Notes: generated by a model from the letters alone, not told the origin. A stretch of 64,000 nt of DNA from Flavobacterium phragmitis (GCF_900112575.1 NZ_FOMH01000005.1:62001-126000), one strand, 5' to 3'. Positions 44,753 through 54,462 are shown, numbered from the stretch's first letter. Made by a program: numbers and translations.

Positions 44753-46690
44753 ATGAAAGGTGCTTTAGATATAAAACCTGATATTAGTTATAAAAGCGCA
44801 GGAAAGTTTGAAGAAACTCGATTTGAAAAAATTCATAATGAAATCTTCAAAAATTCTGTAGAAGCTTCTGTAATTGTAGCTCAGGAAATTGCGCAGCTGA
44901 TTCGGTCTAAACAGGAGAAAAACAAATCTTGTGTTTTAGGATTGGCTACAGGTTCTTCTCCTATAAAAGTTTACGAAGAACTGGTGAGAATGCATAGAGA
45001 AGAAGGACTAAGTTTTAGCAATGTAATCACTTTTAATTTGGATGAATATTATCCAATGACAAAAGAGAACAATCAGAGTTATCACTATTTCATGCATGAG
45101 CATCTTTTTAATCATATTGATATCAAACCTGAAAATATTAATATTCCAGATGGTACAGTTGCAATTGAAGAAATCAATCAGTATTGTATCGATTATGAAA
45201 TGAATATTAAAAATGCAGGTGGTCTTGATTTTCAATTATTAGGAATTGGACGTACTGGCCACGTTGGTTTTAATGAGCCAGGTTCGCACATCAATTCTGG
45301 AACCCGAATTATCACATTGGATCATATCACTAGAGTAGATGCTTCGTCTGCTTTTAATGGTATTGATAACGTGCCGAAACGTGCCATTACAATGGGAGTT
45401 TCAACAATTATGAGATCAAAGCGTATTGTTTTGATGGCATGGGGACAAAATAAGGCAGATATCATTAAGAGAACTATTCAAGGAGATATTAGTTCAGAAG
45501 TTCCAGCGACATTTTTACAAAATCATGCGAATGCGACTTTTGTTTTGGATCAGTCTGCAGCTTCAGAATTAACTCGTTTTAAAACACCTTGGCTGGTTGG
45601 CGAATGTCTTTGGACTCCAGAAATGAAGAGTAAAGCGATTGTTTGGTTGTGCCAAAAAACAAAACAGTCTATTTTAAAACTGACAGACCGTGATTATAAT
45701 AATAACGGAATGTCTGATCTTTTGGCTCAAGAAGGTTCTGCTTATGATATGAATATCAATATGTTCAATATTTTACAGCATACCATTACGGGATGGCCGG
45801 GAGGAAAACCAAACACAGATGATTCGCATCGCCCAGAAAGAGCGAATCCGGCAAAAAAGAGGGTGATTCTTTTTAGTCCGCATCCAGATGATGATGTGAT
45901 TTCTATGGGAGGAACTTTTTCTAAATTAATCAAACAAGGTCACGACGTACATGTCGTGTATCAAACCTCTGGAAATATTGCAGTTTCTGATGAAGAAGCA
46001 TTAAAATTTGCTGAAGTAGCCAGTGATTTTGTTGGTGAAGAAAAAGCGGATATCAATTTCAAAGCTGTTATCGATTTTCTAAACAATAAATCGGAAAACC
46101 AAATTGATTCTTTGGAAGTTCGAAAATTAAAAGGACTTATCAGAAGAAGAGAATCTTATGGCGCAACAAGATATATTGGACTTAAAGATGAGAACACGCA
46201 CTTTTTAGATCTTCCTTTTTATGAAACAGGACAGGTTAAAAAGAATCCGTTAGGTCAGGAAGATATTGAAATTGTAAAAGATATTATTGCTAAAATAAAA
46301 CCGCATCAGGTTTTTGCAGCGGGAGATCTAGCAGATCCGCACGGCACGCATGAAGTCTGTTTGAATGCCATTTTTGCTGCTTTAAAAGAACTTAAACCAG
46401 AACCTTATATGAAAGACTGCTGGTTATGGCTTTACCGAGGAGCTTGGCACGAATGGGATATTCATGAAATCGACATGGCTGTTCCGTTAAGTCCATCCGA
46501 AGTTCTATTAAAACGCCACGCTATCTTATTTCATCAATCGCAGAAGGACAGAGTTATGTTTCAAGGAAATGATTCTAGAGAGTTTTGGGTTAGGGCAGAG
46601 GATCGAAATAAAAATACAGCCGTTTTATATGATGAATTAGGTTTGGCTGAATATGAAGCGATAGAAGCCTTTAAACGTTTTGATTACTAA
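44753..46690 (+). CDS. nagB: Glucosamine-6-phosphate deaminase fused to a PIG-L/LmbE deacetylase-like domain
   Basis: A 645-residue two-domain protein. Residues 1-300 are a NagB isomerase/deaminase (LGLATGSSPIKVY, FNLDEYYPM, GIGRTGHVGFNEPG) that turns glucosamine-6-phosphate into fructose-6-phosphate and ammonia. From about 370 a PIG-L-type domain follows, with metal ligands in SPHPDDDVISMGG (His 377, Asp 380) and DPHGTHEV (His 530, His 533). PIG-L proteins remove acetyl from GlcNAc groups. No nagA is in the window, so the fusion may deacetylate and deaminate GlcNAc-6-phosphate in one chain. That is inference; the NagB half is certain. Confidence 0.92.
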   Translation: MKGALDIKPDISYKSAGKFEETRFEKIHNEIFKNSVEASVIVAQEIAQLIRSKQEKNKSCVLGLATGSSPIKVYEELVRMHREEGLSFSNVITFNLDEYYPMTKENNQSYHYFMHEHLFNHIDIKPENINIPDGTVAIEEINQYCIDYEMNIKNAGGLDFQLLGIGRTGHVGFNEPGSHINSGTRIITLDHITRVDASSAFNGIDNVPKRAITMGVSTIMRSKRIVLMAWGQNKADIIKRTIQGDISSEVPATFLQNHANATFVLDQSAASELTRFKTPWLVGECLWTPEMKSKAIVWLCQKTKQSILKLTDRDYNNNGMSDLLAQEGSAYDMNINMFNILQHTITGWPGGKPNTDDSHRPERANPAKKRVILFSPHPDDDVISMGGTFSKLIKQGHDVHVVYQTSGNIAVSDEEALKFAEVASDFVGEEKADINFKAVIDFLNNKSENQIDSLEVRKLKGLIRRRESYGATRYIGLKDENTHFLDLPFYETGQVKKNPLGQEDIEIVKDIIAKIKPHQVFAAGDLADPHGTHEVCLNAIFAALKELKPEPYMKDCWLWLYRGAWHEWDIHEIDMAVPLSPSEVLLKRHAILFHQSQKDRVMFQGNDSREFWVRAEDRNKNTAVLYDELGLAEYEAIEAFKRFDY

Positions 46691-46703
46691 CTATTTTTTT
46701 GAC

Positions 46704-46724
46704 GATTCATTTTGAAAATGAATC
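46704..46724. promoter_or_regulatory. Perfect palindrome between the deaminase and hexosaminidase genes
   Basis: GATTCATTTT-G-AAAATGAATC: ten-base perfect arms around a single base. It could be an operator or, as RNA, a stable hairpin; no T run follows. Confidence 0.5.
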
Positions 46725-46839
46725 AAATACAAAATTCAGATTGATCTCATTGCAAAAGTGAGGTAAAGCAGAAATCGGTCTGGGTTTTGTTTTTTTAATA
46801 AATTAGGGATACTAAACTATCCAACCAAAAAAAGAAAAA

Positions 46840-48906
46840 ATGAAATATCTATTTGTACTATTGTTTGCGGGCTTATCTGCAAGCGCTCAGGTTAAAAAAG
46901 AGCAGCTCAATCTTATGCCTTGGCCTCAGAGCGTGGTTATTAATGACGGTAATTTTGCCTTAACTAAAAGTTTTAAAGTAAATATTACAGGTAATCCAAA
47001 TCCAAGAATTTTTGGAGGAGTAACGCGTTTTCTGCGCCGTTTAGATGGTAGAACAGGTATGTTTTTCGGACAGGGATTCATCACAAAATTAAATGAAGTC
47101 CCAAATGCCGAATTGCAGATCAATTGTACAAAAAGTGGTAAAATTGGTTTATACGAAGACGAAAGTTATCATTTAGATATTACATCAAATAAAATTACGC
47201 TTAATGCTTCAAGCGATTTAGGAGCTTTGCACGGTTTAGAAACATTATTGCAAATGCTTCAAAACAATGCCTCATCGTATTATTTTCCAGCTTCAAAAAT
47301 TTCCGATTTTCCAAGATTTACGTGGAGAGGTTTAATGATTGATGCTTCAAGGCATTTTCAGCCAGTTGATGTGATCAAAAGAAACATCGATGCATTGGCA
47401 GCAATGAAAATGAATGTTTTTCACTGGCATTTGGTTGACGATCAAGGCTGGAGAATTGAAATGAAAAAACACACAAAGTTTATCGAATTAGCTTCAGATG
47501 GACTATATTATACACAAGAAGAAATTAAAAATATCGTGAAATACGCAGATGAACGCGGTATTTTAATAGTTCCAGAAATAGATGTTCCAGGTCACGGATC
47601 GGCAATTTTGACTGCTTACCCAGAAATTGGCAGCAAAGTGATTACGCTGAAGGGAGGAACATCTGAAAAAAATATTGAAGGTACAGCAATTGCTACCTAT
47701 GGAGTTGAAAGAAATGCGGGAATTTTTTCTCCAACATTAGATCCTTCAAATCCTAAAACATATCAGATTTTAAGTGGTGTTTTTGATGAGGTTTGCCCAT
47801 TATTTCCAGGAGATTATTTCCATATTGGAGGAGATGAAAATGAAGGAAAAGATTGGGATGCCAATCCGAAAATTCAAGAATTTAAAAAGAAACACAATTT
47901 AAAAACCAATCACGAATTACAAACCTATTTTACCATGCAGTTGGCTCCGATGTTGAAAAAACACGGAAAACAATTGATGGGATGGGAAGAAATCTTAACG
48001 AAAGATTTATCTAAAGAAGCTATTGTACATTCTTGGAGAGGACCAAACGAAGGAATGACAGCTGGACAATCATTAGTAGATGCAGTTAAAAAAGGATATA
48101 AAACAGTTTTATCAAATGGCTATTATATCGATTTAATGTACCCAATTGCAAGCCATTATTTAAACGATCCAATGCCAAAAGGAGCTAATCTGACAAGCGA
48201 GGAAAAAGCAAGAATCCTAGGAGGTGAAGCAACCATGTGGACTGAATTGGTTACTCCAGAAACCATAGATTCAAGACTTTGGCCAAGAACAGCCGCAATT
48301 GCAGAAAGACTTTGGTCTGCTGAAGATATTGTAGATGTAGAGAACATGCGTAAACGTTTGGAAACAATTTCTTTCCGATTAGAAGAATTAGGAATTACAC
48401 ACATTAGAAATAAAGCAGTTATTTTAAGAAACATCGCTAATAATCAAGATATAAAATCGCTTAATGAGTTTGCAAAAGTATGTGAGCCATTAAAAGGATA
48501 TACAAGAAATAAAGGAGGAACCGAATACCAAATGTATTCTCCATTTACTTTATTTGCCGATGCATGTGGGCCAGATGCAAAAGATTCACTTGCATTTAAC
48601 GAAGCGGTTAGCCAATATTTAACAAACAAATCGGCTGATAATAAAGCAAAAGTGACTGCATTTTTTAATAAATGGATAGCAGTTCATAAAGGATTGACTG
48701 AGTTGAGTGCCAACGCACCTCTGGTACAGCCAATTCTGCCGTTAGCCAAAAAACTAAGTGATGCATCACAAGAGTTACTGCTTGTTTTAGAAAATAAATC
48801 GACTTTGAAAACTGCAGATTTAAAAAACTTGATAGAACAATGCAATACAAAAGACCATGCAGATGTAGAGTTGTCTGTATATGAAAGTTTAAAAAAATTA
48901 ATTTAA
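46840..48906 (+). CDS. GH20 beta-N-acetylhexosaminidase
   Basis: A 688-residue exported enzyme that removes GlcNAc from the non-reducing end of chito-oligomers. It has a signal peptide (MKYLFVLLFAGLSASAQ), a GH20b beta domain (about 25-155) and the catalytic barrel: WRGLMIDASRHFQP, FHWHLVDDQGWRIEM, EIDVPGHGSA, and HIGGDEN with Asp 332 and catalytic Glu 333. A helical C-terminal domain follows. It likely acts in the periplasm on imported oligomers. It is in line with the deaminase and chitinase genes. Confidence 0.95.
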   Translation: MKYLFVLLFAGLSASAQVKKEQLNLMPWPQSVVINDGNFALTKSFKVNITGNPNPRIFGGVTRFLRRLDGRTGMFFGQGFITKLNEVPNAELQINCTKSGKIGLYEDESYHLDITSNKITLNASSDLGALHGLETLLQMLQNNASSYYFPASKISDFPRFTWRGLMIDASRHFQPVDVIKRNIDALAAMKMNVFHWHLVDDQGWRIEMKKHTKFIELASDGLYYTQEEIKNIVKYADERGILIVPEIDVPGHGSAILTAYPEIGSKVITLKGGTSEKNIEGTAIATYGVERNAGIFSPTLDPSNPKTYQILSGVFDEVCPLFPGDYFHIGGDENEGKDWDANPKIQEFKKKHNLKTNHELQTYFTMQLAPMLKKHGKQLMGWEEILTKDLSKEAIVHSWRGPNEGMTAGQSLVDAVKKGYKTVLSNGYYIDLMYPIASHYLNDPMPKGANLTSEEKARILGGEATMWTELVTPETIDSRLWPRTAAIAERLWSAEDIVDVENMRKRLETISFRLEELGITHIRNKAVILRNIANNQDIKSLNEFAKVCEPLKGYTRNKGGTEYQMYSPFTLFADACGPDAKDSLAFNEAVSQYLTNKSADNKAKVTAFFNKWIAVHKGLTELSANAPLVQPILPLAKKLSDASQELLLVLENKSTLKTADLKNLIEQCNTKDHADVELSVYESLKKLI

Positions 48907-48967
48907 GGTTAGGTTTGAATTAGTCTTTAGTACGTCTTTAAGCTTACTAATGTTTTTTTAGAGTACT

Positions 48968-49002
48968 GATTATCTCTGCCAGACGATTCTGGCAGAGTAA
49001 TC
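48968..49002 (+). promoter_or_regulatory. Strong hairpin after the hexosaminidase gene
   Basis: GATTA (48968-48972) and CTCTGCCAGA (48974-48983) pair with TCTGGCAGAG (48988-48997) and TAATC (48998-49002). The loop has 4 bases. Because no T run follows, it may protect the upstream mRNA from 3' decay. Confidence 0.6.
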
Positions 49003-49260
49003 TAAAAACTTTGAGAACTTTTTCAGAATTCTAACCAATAATCAACTAAAAAATAACCAATAACGGAGTATTAACCTTTAAAAAACCAAATAGAAAGAAT
49101 ACAACAAAACATGACAAAAAAGAGTATAGATTGATGAGTAGTCCCAAATTTATCATTTGTATTTAAGATTAATTTTTTAAAAATTATAAATAAATATCAA
49201 TCACTACTATTGGCTAATGATTATGTATGAATCAGTAATAGTAATATTTATCTATAGAAT

Positions 49261-49345
49261 TTAATTTGAGTTTATTTCCAATCGACAGCAGCCTTCCAAC
49301 CTGCAGTTGAGCGAAACCCAGAAGCTTGATGCTGCTGTGGCCCAA
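49261..49345 (+). promoter_or_regulatory. Candidate chiA promoter and structured leader
   Basis: A near-consensus -7 box (TTAATTTG, 49261-49268) is followed by ACAGCAGC (49285-49292), which pairs with GCTGCTGT (49331-49338). Inside are CAAC-CTGCA-GTTG (49297-49309) and CTTC (49293-49296) facing GAAG (49321-49324). The stretch from 49003 to 49260 is AT-rich with no gene. Confidence 0.45.
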
Positions 49346-49379
49346 TTACTTATTTTCTATTAACTAATATTTATTAATT

Positions 49380-52300
49380 ATGAAACATTTTTACAGATTG
49401 CTCTTTTTGTTACTGTTTCCCTTACTTGCGTTGGCGCAACCAGCCCACGGAAAAAAAGTAGTAGGGTATTATGCGCAATGGTCTATCTATGCCAGGGACT
49501 TTAATGTTCCGAAAATTGATGGAAGTAAATTGACGCATTTAAATTATTCTTTTTATGGGACGACTTATGATCCTGCCCATCCTGAGAATACAAAATTAAA
49601 ATGTTTAGACACTTATGCTGATTTTGAGCATATGGAAGGTGGAATTCCTTGGGATGCACCAGTAAAAGGAAACTTTTATGATTTAATGAAATTGAAAGAA
49701 AAGTATCCGCATTTAAAAGTTTTAATCTCTGTCGGAGGATGGACAAAAGGTCAAGATCTTTCTCCAATTGCTGCAAGTCCTGTAGCAAGAGCGGCTTTAG
49801 CAGCAGACATGGCAAACTTCATTACTACATATCCGTTTATTGATGGTTTCGACATCGACTGGGAATATCCTCTTTCTGGCGGAACTGACGGCACAGAAAT
49901 AGTAAATGGCGCGCCTGTTCCTCCACAAAAATATAGCCCTGATGACAATAAAAATTTAGTGCTTTTATTGAAAGCGATGCGTCAGGCAATGCCAAATAAA
50001 CTGGTTACAATCGCTGCTGGAAACAATGTTAGAAATGTTTCTAAACAGTATTTAGGGCCAAACAACAGAGCACAATACGGAATGACAGAAGATATTTCTA
50101 CTTATTGTGATTACATTACCTATTTCGGATACGATTTTGGCGGAAACTGGTATGATAAAACCTGTTATAATGCACCATTGTATGCAAGTGGAAATCCTAA
50201 TGATCCATTGTATGGCGCAGCACAATCAGAGTCATTAGACGAATTAACAAATCAATATTTAAACGTAATTGGTTTTCCTGCTAATAAATTAATTATGGGA
50301 TTGCCTTTTTATGGAAAAAAATTCGATAACGTTGCTGCAAATTCAACAAACGGATTATTTGTTGCAGCACCAAGATATATAGTTGGTGGATGTACAAATC
50401 CGCAAAATCCAACAGGTACATGGGATGGTTCTGGTGCTTGTGAAAAATCAGGAAGTATTGAAATTTGCGATTTAGTTGGAAATCCGGTTACTAATTCTCA
50501 TGCTTATTTAGATCCAAATACTATGATGGTAACTCCAGCCGCAGCTTCTGCGGGTTGGGTAAGATATTTTGATAATACTACAAAAGTTCCTTATTTATAT
50601 AATGCTACTTCAAAAGAGTTTATTTCGTATGAAGATAAACAGTCAATGGATTTAAAAGTACAATACATAAAATCCAGAAATTTGGCAGGAGGAATGATTT
50701 GGGAATTATCTCAAGACACTAGAGGTTCGATTCCGAATTCATTATTAAATCAGGTAGATACTTCATTTGGCAGTGTTGTTCCGGGAACAGTAAGTATTGC
50801 AGGTTCTGTAAAAAACGGATCAGCTTTGGTTACAAATGTTACAGTTGAATTACGAAATGCAAGTAATGTAGTTATTCAGACCGTAGTTTCTGCTAATGGA
50901 AATTTTACTTTCAATAATTTAACTTCTGGACAAAATTATACACTTACAGCATTAAAAGCTAGTTATACTTTTACTCCAGTAACGTTGACAAATGTAACAG
51001 TGAACCAAACAGCTGTTGTTATTAATGGAACACAGCCAACTTACACTGTAAGCGGAACAGTTTTGGATGGAAGCACTCCAGTTTCCGGCGTAACCGTATC
51101 TGCTGTTTCAGGAAGTTCAACATTAACAGCAGTTTCAAATGCAAGCGGAGTTTATAGCGTTGCAGGTTTAACAGCAGGTTTAAACTATACAGTAACAGCT
51201 GCAAAAACAGGATTCTCTTATACTCCAGCTTCAACAGTTTACAACGCTATTGATTCAAACAAAACTTTGAATTTTACTCAAGGTGCAGCAGTTGTAACTT
51301 ACACAGTTAGCGGAACAGTTCTTAACGGAAGTACTGCAGTTTCTGGCGTAATTATTACAGCAGTTTCTACAGCAGGAAATGTTACAGCAACAACTAATTC
51401 AAACGGAGCTTATACACTTACATTAGCCTCTGGTGGAAATTATACCGTAACAGCATCTTTAACAGGACAAACTTTTTCTCCGGCTTCAACAGTTTATTCT
51501 AACTTAAATGCGAATAAAACATTAAACTTTACTCAAGATGTTGTATCAACTTCAAGTAAAATCAGCGGAACAGTTAAAAACGGAACAACTCCGGTTGCAG
51601 GTGCAAAAGTAGAATTAGTTTTACCTTGGACAGACAATAATCACAATTGGAAAAGTGTTTTAGCAACAACAGATGCTCAAGGAAAATACAGCTTTGATAA
51701 TTCTGTGATTGATGGTTATACACAAGCTTTAAGCTTGAAACTAAATTCATGGCAAAATGGAGAAGTAGCTTATTACCCGAACAATCTGGCCAACTTTGCA
51801 ATTCCTACAAATCCAACTGTTTATAATTTTAATACAAGTTCAACAGCAAAATCTGCTTTAGCGTTGGCTGCAAATTTAATTAGTGGTACAGTTAAAAATG
51901 GTTCAACTCCAGTAGCAAATGCAAAAGTAGAAATTGTTTTGCCTTGGACAGACAATACACATAACTGGAAAAGTGTTCTCGCAACAACAGATGCATCTGG
52001 AAATTATACTTTCGATAATTCAGTTGTAGCAGGCTATACACAGATTTTAAGTTTGAAATTAAACTCTTGGCAAAATGGAGAGTTAACGTATTACCCAAAC
52101 AATCTAGCAAATTTTGCCGTTCCAACAACTCCAACAGTTTATGATTTTAATAGACAAGCAGTAGTAACGACTAAACCAATAGTAGCCATTACAGCGCCAA
52201 CAGCTTCGGCGGTTGCTATAAATTTAGGATCATCAATTAATTTTGTTGCAACTGTTGGATTAAGTGCTTCCGATGCTACTACAATCTCATCTGTGGTGTT

Positions 52301-54116
52301 TAGTTTAGATGGACAAAACATAAGTGCTTCCAACTCTTCAGGAACTTATACAGCGAGTTGGACACCAACGGCAAATCAGTTTTCGCTTTCTCATACGTTA
52401 ACGGTTACAGCTACTGCATCAAACGGAACAACGGATTCAAAAACATACAGCTTTACATTAAATTGTTCAGGTGCAAACTGTCCCAATACATTACCTGTAA
52501 TTACTTGGAATTCACCATCAAACACTACTATATACCAAAGTTCTTTCCAGGCTGTGCCTATTTCAGTTACAGCTGTTGATAGTGATGGATCTGTTTCAGG
52601 CGTTACTATTACAATAAATGGTGGCACGTTCAATATGACAGCAGGTACAAATAATACTTACACGTATAATTTTACACCATCTGCTTATCAGGATTATCCG
52701 GTTGTAATCAAAGCAACAGATAATAAAGCTGCGGTAACTACCTTAAACAATACTATTAAAATTGCTACAATAAGTGGTAACAGATTCATACCGCTTCCAT
52801 CTAAAATTATTTTAGGGTATGCGCATTCTTGGGAAAATACTTCAGCACCATTCTTATATTTTTCTCAAATTAAGGGAAGCAAATTTAACGTAGTGGATTA
52901 TTCTTTCGTAGAAACTGTTAATCGCGATGGTTATACGCCAATACTAACTACTAATGACGCTAGATATTTGACCAATGGTGTTTTCGATAAGCAATTGTTG
53001 AAAAATGATATAAAAACATTAAGAGATAGCGGTGTTCCTGTTATTGTTTCTATTGGAGGCCAAAATGGTCACGTTGTTTTAGAAAATGTTACTCAGAAAA
53101 ATATTTTCGTTAATGGTTTAAAAGCCATTATTGACGAGTACCAATTTGATGGAGTTGATATTGATTTTGAAGGTGGATCAATGAATTTTAGCGCAGGAGG
53201 TTTAAGAGATATTTCTTATGCGGGTATTTCTGCTTATCCGAGATTGAAAAACGTAGTAGATGCATTTAAAGAGCTAAAAGCTTACTATGGTCCTGGATTC
53301 TTGTTAACTGCAGCTCCAGAAACGCAATATGTGCAAGGTGGATATACTACTTACACAGATACTTTCGGTTCGTTCTTGCCAATTATTCAAAACTTGCGTA
53401 ACGAGTTGGATTTGTTAGCGGTACAATTGTATAATACAGGAGGAGAAAACGGATTAGATGGCCAATATTATGGTACAGCTAAGAAAGCAAATATGGTAAC
53501 AGCCTTGACTGATATGATCATAAAAGGATATAACATTGCATCAACAGGAATGCATTTTGATGGCTTGCCAGCTTCAAAAGTTCTTATTGCATTACCAGCT
53601 TGTCCGAGTGCAGCAGGTAGCGGATACCTAACTCCAACAGAAGGAATTAACGCTATGGACTATTTAAGAAACGGAACCAATTTCACTGGAAGAACCTACA
53701 CTATGCAGCCAGGCGGACCATATCCTTCTTTAAGAGGTTTAATGACCTGGTCTGTAAATTGGGATGCCTCTTCTTGTGGTAATTCATCTGAATTATCTAA
53801 AGCATACGCGGCTTATTTTGCATCGCAAGCTACGGCTAAAACATTGGCTGTAGAAGATATAACGGCTGATAGTAATACAACTTTAGCTTACTTTAAAAAC
53901 AATACTTTATCGGTATCTGATGAAACGGAAGACATTGTTCAGGTTGATGTGTTTAATACGATAGGACAGGCTGTTACGAGTCATAGAAATATTCAAAACA
54001 ACAAAGAAGTACTGCTTAATAGCCCAAGTTTTGCTAGTAAACAGATTTTTGTAGTTATAGTAACAGATAAATCTGGACACAAAAAGTCATTGAAAGTAAT
54101 GAACTTTTTAAACTAA
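49380..54116 (+). CDS. chiA: Two-domain GH18 chitinase, type IX secreted
   Basis: A 1578-residue extracellular chitinase. Order: signal peptide MKHFYRLLFLLLFPLLALAQ; GH18 domain 1 (about 25-465) with DGFDIDWE at 155-162 and catalytic Glu 162; three or more carboxypeptidase-regulatory-like modules (about 475-720); two near-identical modules of about 106 residues (about 725-935); Ig or fibronectin-like modules (about 945-1140); GH18 domain 2 (about 1145-1485) with DGVDIDFE at 1257-1264 and Glu 1264; and a C-terminal region (about 1490-1578) that should act as the type IX signal. Architecture agrees with the known F. johnsoniae ChiA, the main secreted chitinase of that species. Confidence 0.95.
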   Translation: MKHFYRLLFLLLFPLLALAQPAHGKKVVGYYAQWSIYARDFNVPKIDGSKLTHLNYSFYGTTYDPAHPENTKLKCLDTYADFEHMEGGIPWDAPVKGNFYDLMKLKEKYPHLKVLISVGGWTKGQDLSPIAASPVARAALAADMANFITTYPFIDGFDIDWEYPLSGGTDGTEIVNGAPVPPQKYSPDDNKNLVLLLKAMRQAMPNKLVTIAAGNNVRNVSKQYLGPNNRAQYGMTEDISTYCDYITYFGYDFGGNWYDKTCYNAPLYASGNPNDPLYGAAQSESLDELTNQYLNVIGFPANKLIMGLPFYGKKFDNVAANSTNGLFVAAPRYIVGGCTNPQNPTGTWDGSGACEKSGSIEICDLVGNPVTNSHAYLDPNTMMVTPAAASAGWVRYFDNTTKVPYLYNATSKEFISYEDKQSMDLKVQYIKSRNLAGGMIWELSQDTRGSIPNSLLNQVDTSFGSVVPGTVSIAGSVKNGSALVTNVTVELRNASNVVIQTVVSANGNFTFNNLTSGQNYTLTALKASYTFTPVTLTNVTVNQTAVVINGTQPTYTVSGTVLDGSTPVSGVTVSAVSGSSTLTAVSNASGVYSVAGLTAGLNYTVTAAKTGFSYTPASTVYNAIDSNKTLNFTQGAAVVTYTVSGTVLNGSTAVSGVIITAVSTAGNVTATTNSNGAYTLTLASGGNYTVTASLTGQTFSPASTVYSNLNANKTLNFTQDVVSTSSKISGTVKNGTTPVAGAKVELVLPWTDNNHNWKSVLATTDAQGKYSFDNSVIDGYTQALSLKLNSWQNGEVAYYPNNLANFAIPTNPTVYNFNTSSTAKSALALAANLISGTVKNGSTPVANAKVEIVLPWTDNTHNWKSVLATTDASGNYTFDNSVVAGYTQILSLKLNSWQNGELTYYPNNLANFAVPTTPTVYDFNRQAVVTTKPIVAITAPTASAVAINLGSSINFVATVGLSASDATTISSVVFSLDGQNISASNSSGTYTASWTPTANQFSLSHTLTVTATASNGTTDSKTYSFTLNCSGANCPNTLPVITWNSPSNTTIYQSSFQAVPISVTAVDSDGSVSGVTITINGGTFNMTAGTNNTYTYNFTPSAYQDYPVVIKATDNKAAVTTLNNTIKIATISGNRFIPLPSKIILGYAHSWENTSAPFLYFSQIKGSKFNVVDYSFVETVNRDGYTPILTTNDARYLTNGVFDKQLLKNDIKTLRDSGVPVIVSIGGQNGHVVLENVTQKNIFVNGLKAIIDEYQFDGVDIDFEGGSMNFSAGGLRDISYAGISAYPRLKNVVDAFKELKAYYGPGFLLTAAPETQYVQGGYTTYTDTFGSFLPIIQNLRNELDLLAVQLYNTGGENGLDGQYYGTAKKANMVTALTDMIIKGYNIASTGMHFDGLPASKVLIALPACPSAAGSGYLTPTEGINAMDYLRNGTNFTGRTYTMQPGGPYPSLRGLMTWSVNWDASSCGNSSELSKAYAAYFASQATAKTLAVEDITADSNTTLAYFKNNTLSVSDETEDIVQVDVFNTIGQAVTSHRNIQNNKEVLLNSPSFASKQIFVVIVTDKSGHKKSLKVMNFLN
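51558..52150 (+). repeat. Tandem duplication within chiA (318-bp period)
   Basis: The module at about 51558-51836 repeats at about 51886-52150. Anchors such as CCTTGGACAGACAAT fall 318 bp (106 codons) apart. At protein level both have LPWTDN.HNWKSVLATTDA and SLKLNSWQNGE..YYPNNLA. Confidence 0.85.
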
Positions 54117-54264
54117 AATAAAAGGATTGAAAATTTAGAAATAAGAAAATTGGGACGGTTAAAATTGAGTTTGGTTATTTATTTTTTAACCTAATTTTTA
54201 TTTCTTAAATGCTGTGAATTGAGGTAATTTGTTATTTGGTTTTTGCCTCAAGTAGCGCATTATG

Positions 54265-54296
54265 AACCCGACAATTTTATTGTCGGGTTTTTTTTA
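54265..54296 (+). terminator. Intrinsic terminator after chiA
   Basis: AACCCGACAAT (54265-54275) pairs with ATTGTCGGGTT (54279-54289), then eight T. It closes the chitin locus. Confidence 0.92.
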
Positions 54297-54337
54297 TATA
54301 TGATTTTCACTAAGCGGAATAATAACTCAATATAGCA

Positions 54338-54462
54338 CACGGATTAGGCGGATTTACTTCGTAAAGACGCGGATTAAAACGGATTTTTCATTAATCTATC
54401 CAAAAAATAAAATAAAAAAATCCGTTTTAATCCGCGTTTTCGCGATAGCGAATCCGTATCAT
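54338..54462. repeat. Large palindromic repeat (CGCGGATTAAAACGGATTTTT type)
   Basis: The 21-bp arm at 54368-54388 is perfectly inverted at 54416-54436, and outer parts (CACGGATTAGGCGGATT on the left, GCGAATCCGTATC on the right) extend the match imperfectly. The element is of a dispersed kind often found between Flavobacterium genes. The remaining parts of the 429-base gap hold the chiA terminator and the promoter of the next gene. Confidence 0.7.

Noticed and set aside
50790..52790. Separate small genes on the minus strand within chiA
   Set aside because: They are Leu-rich frames arising from the Thr/Asn-rich repeat modules and have no start or promoter signals.
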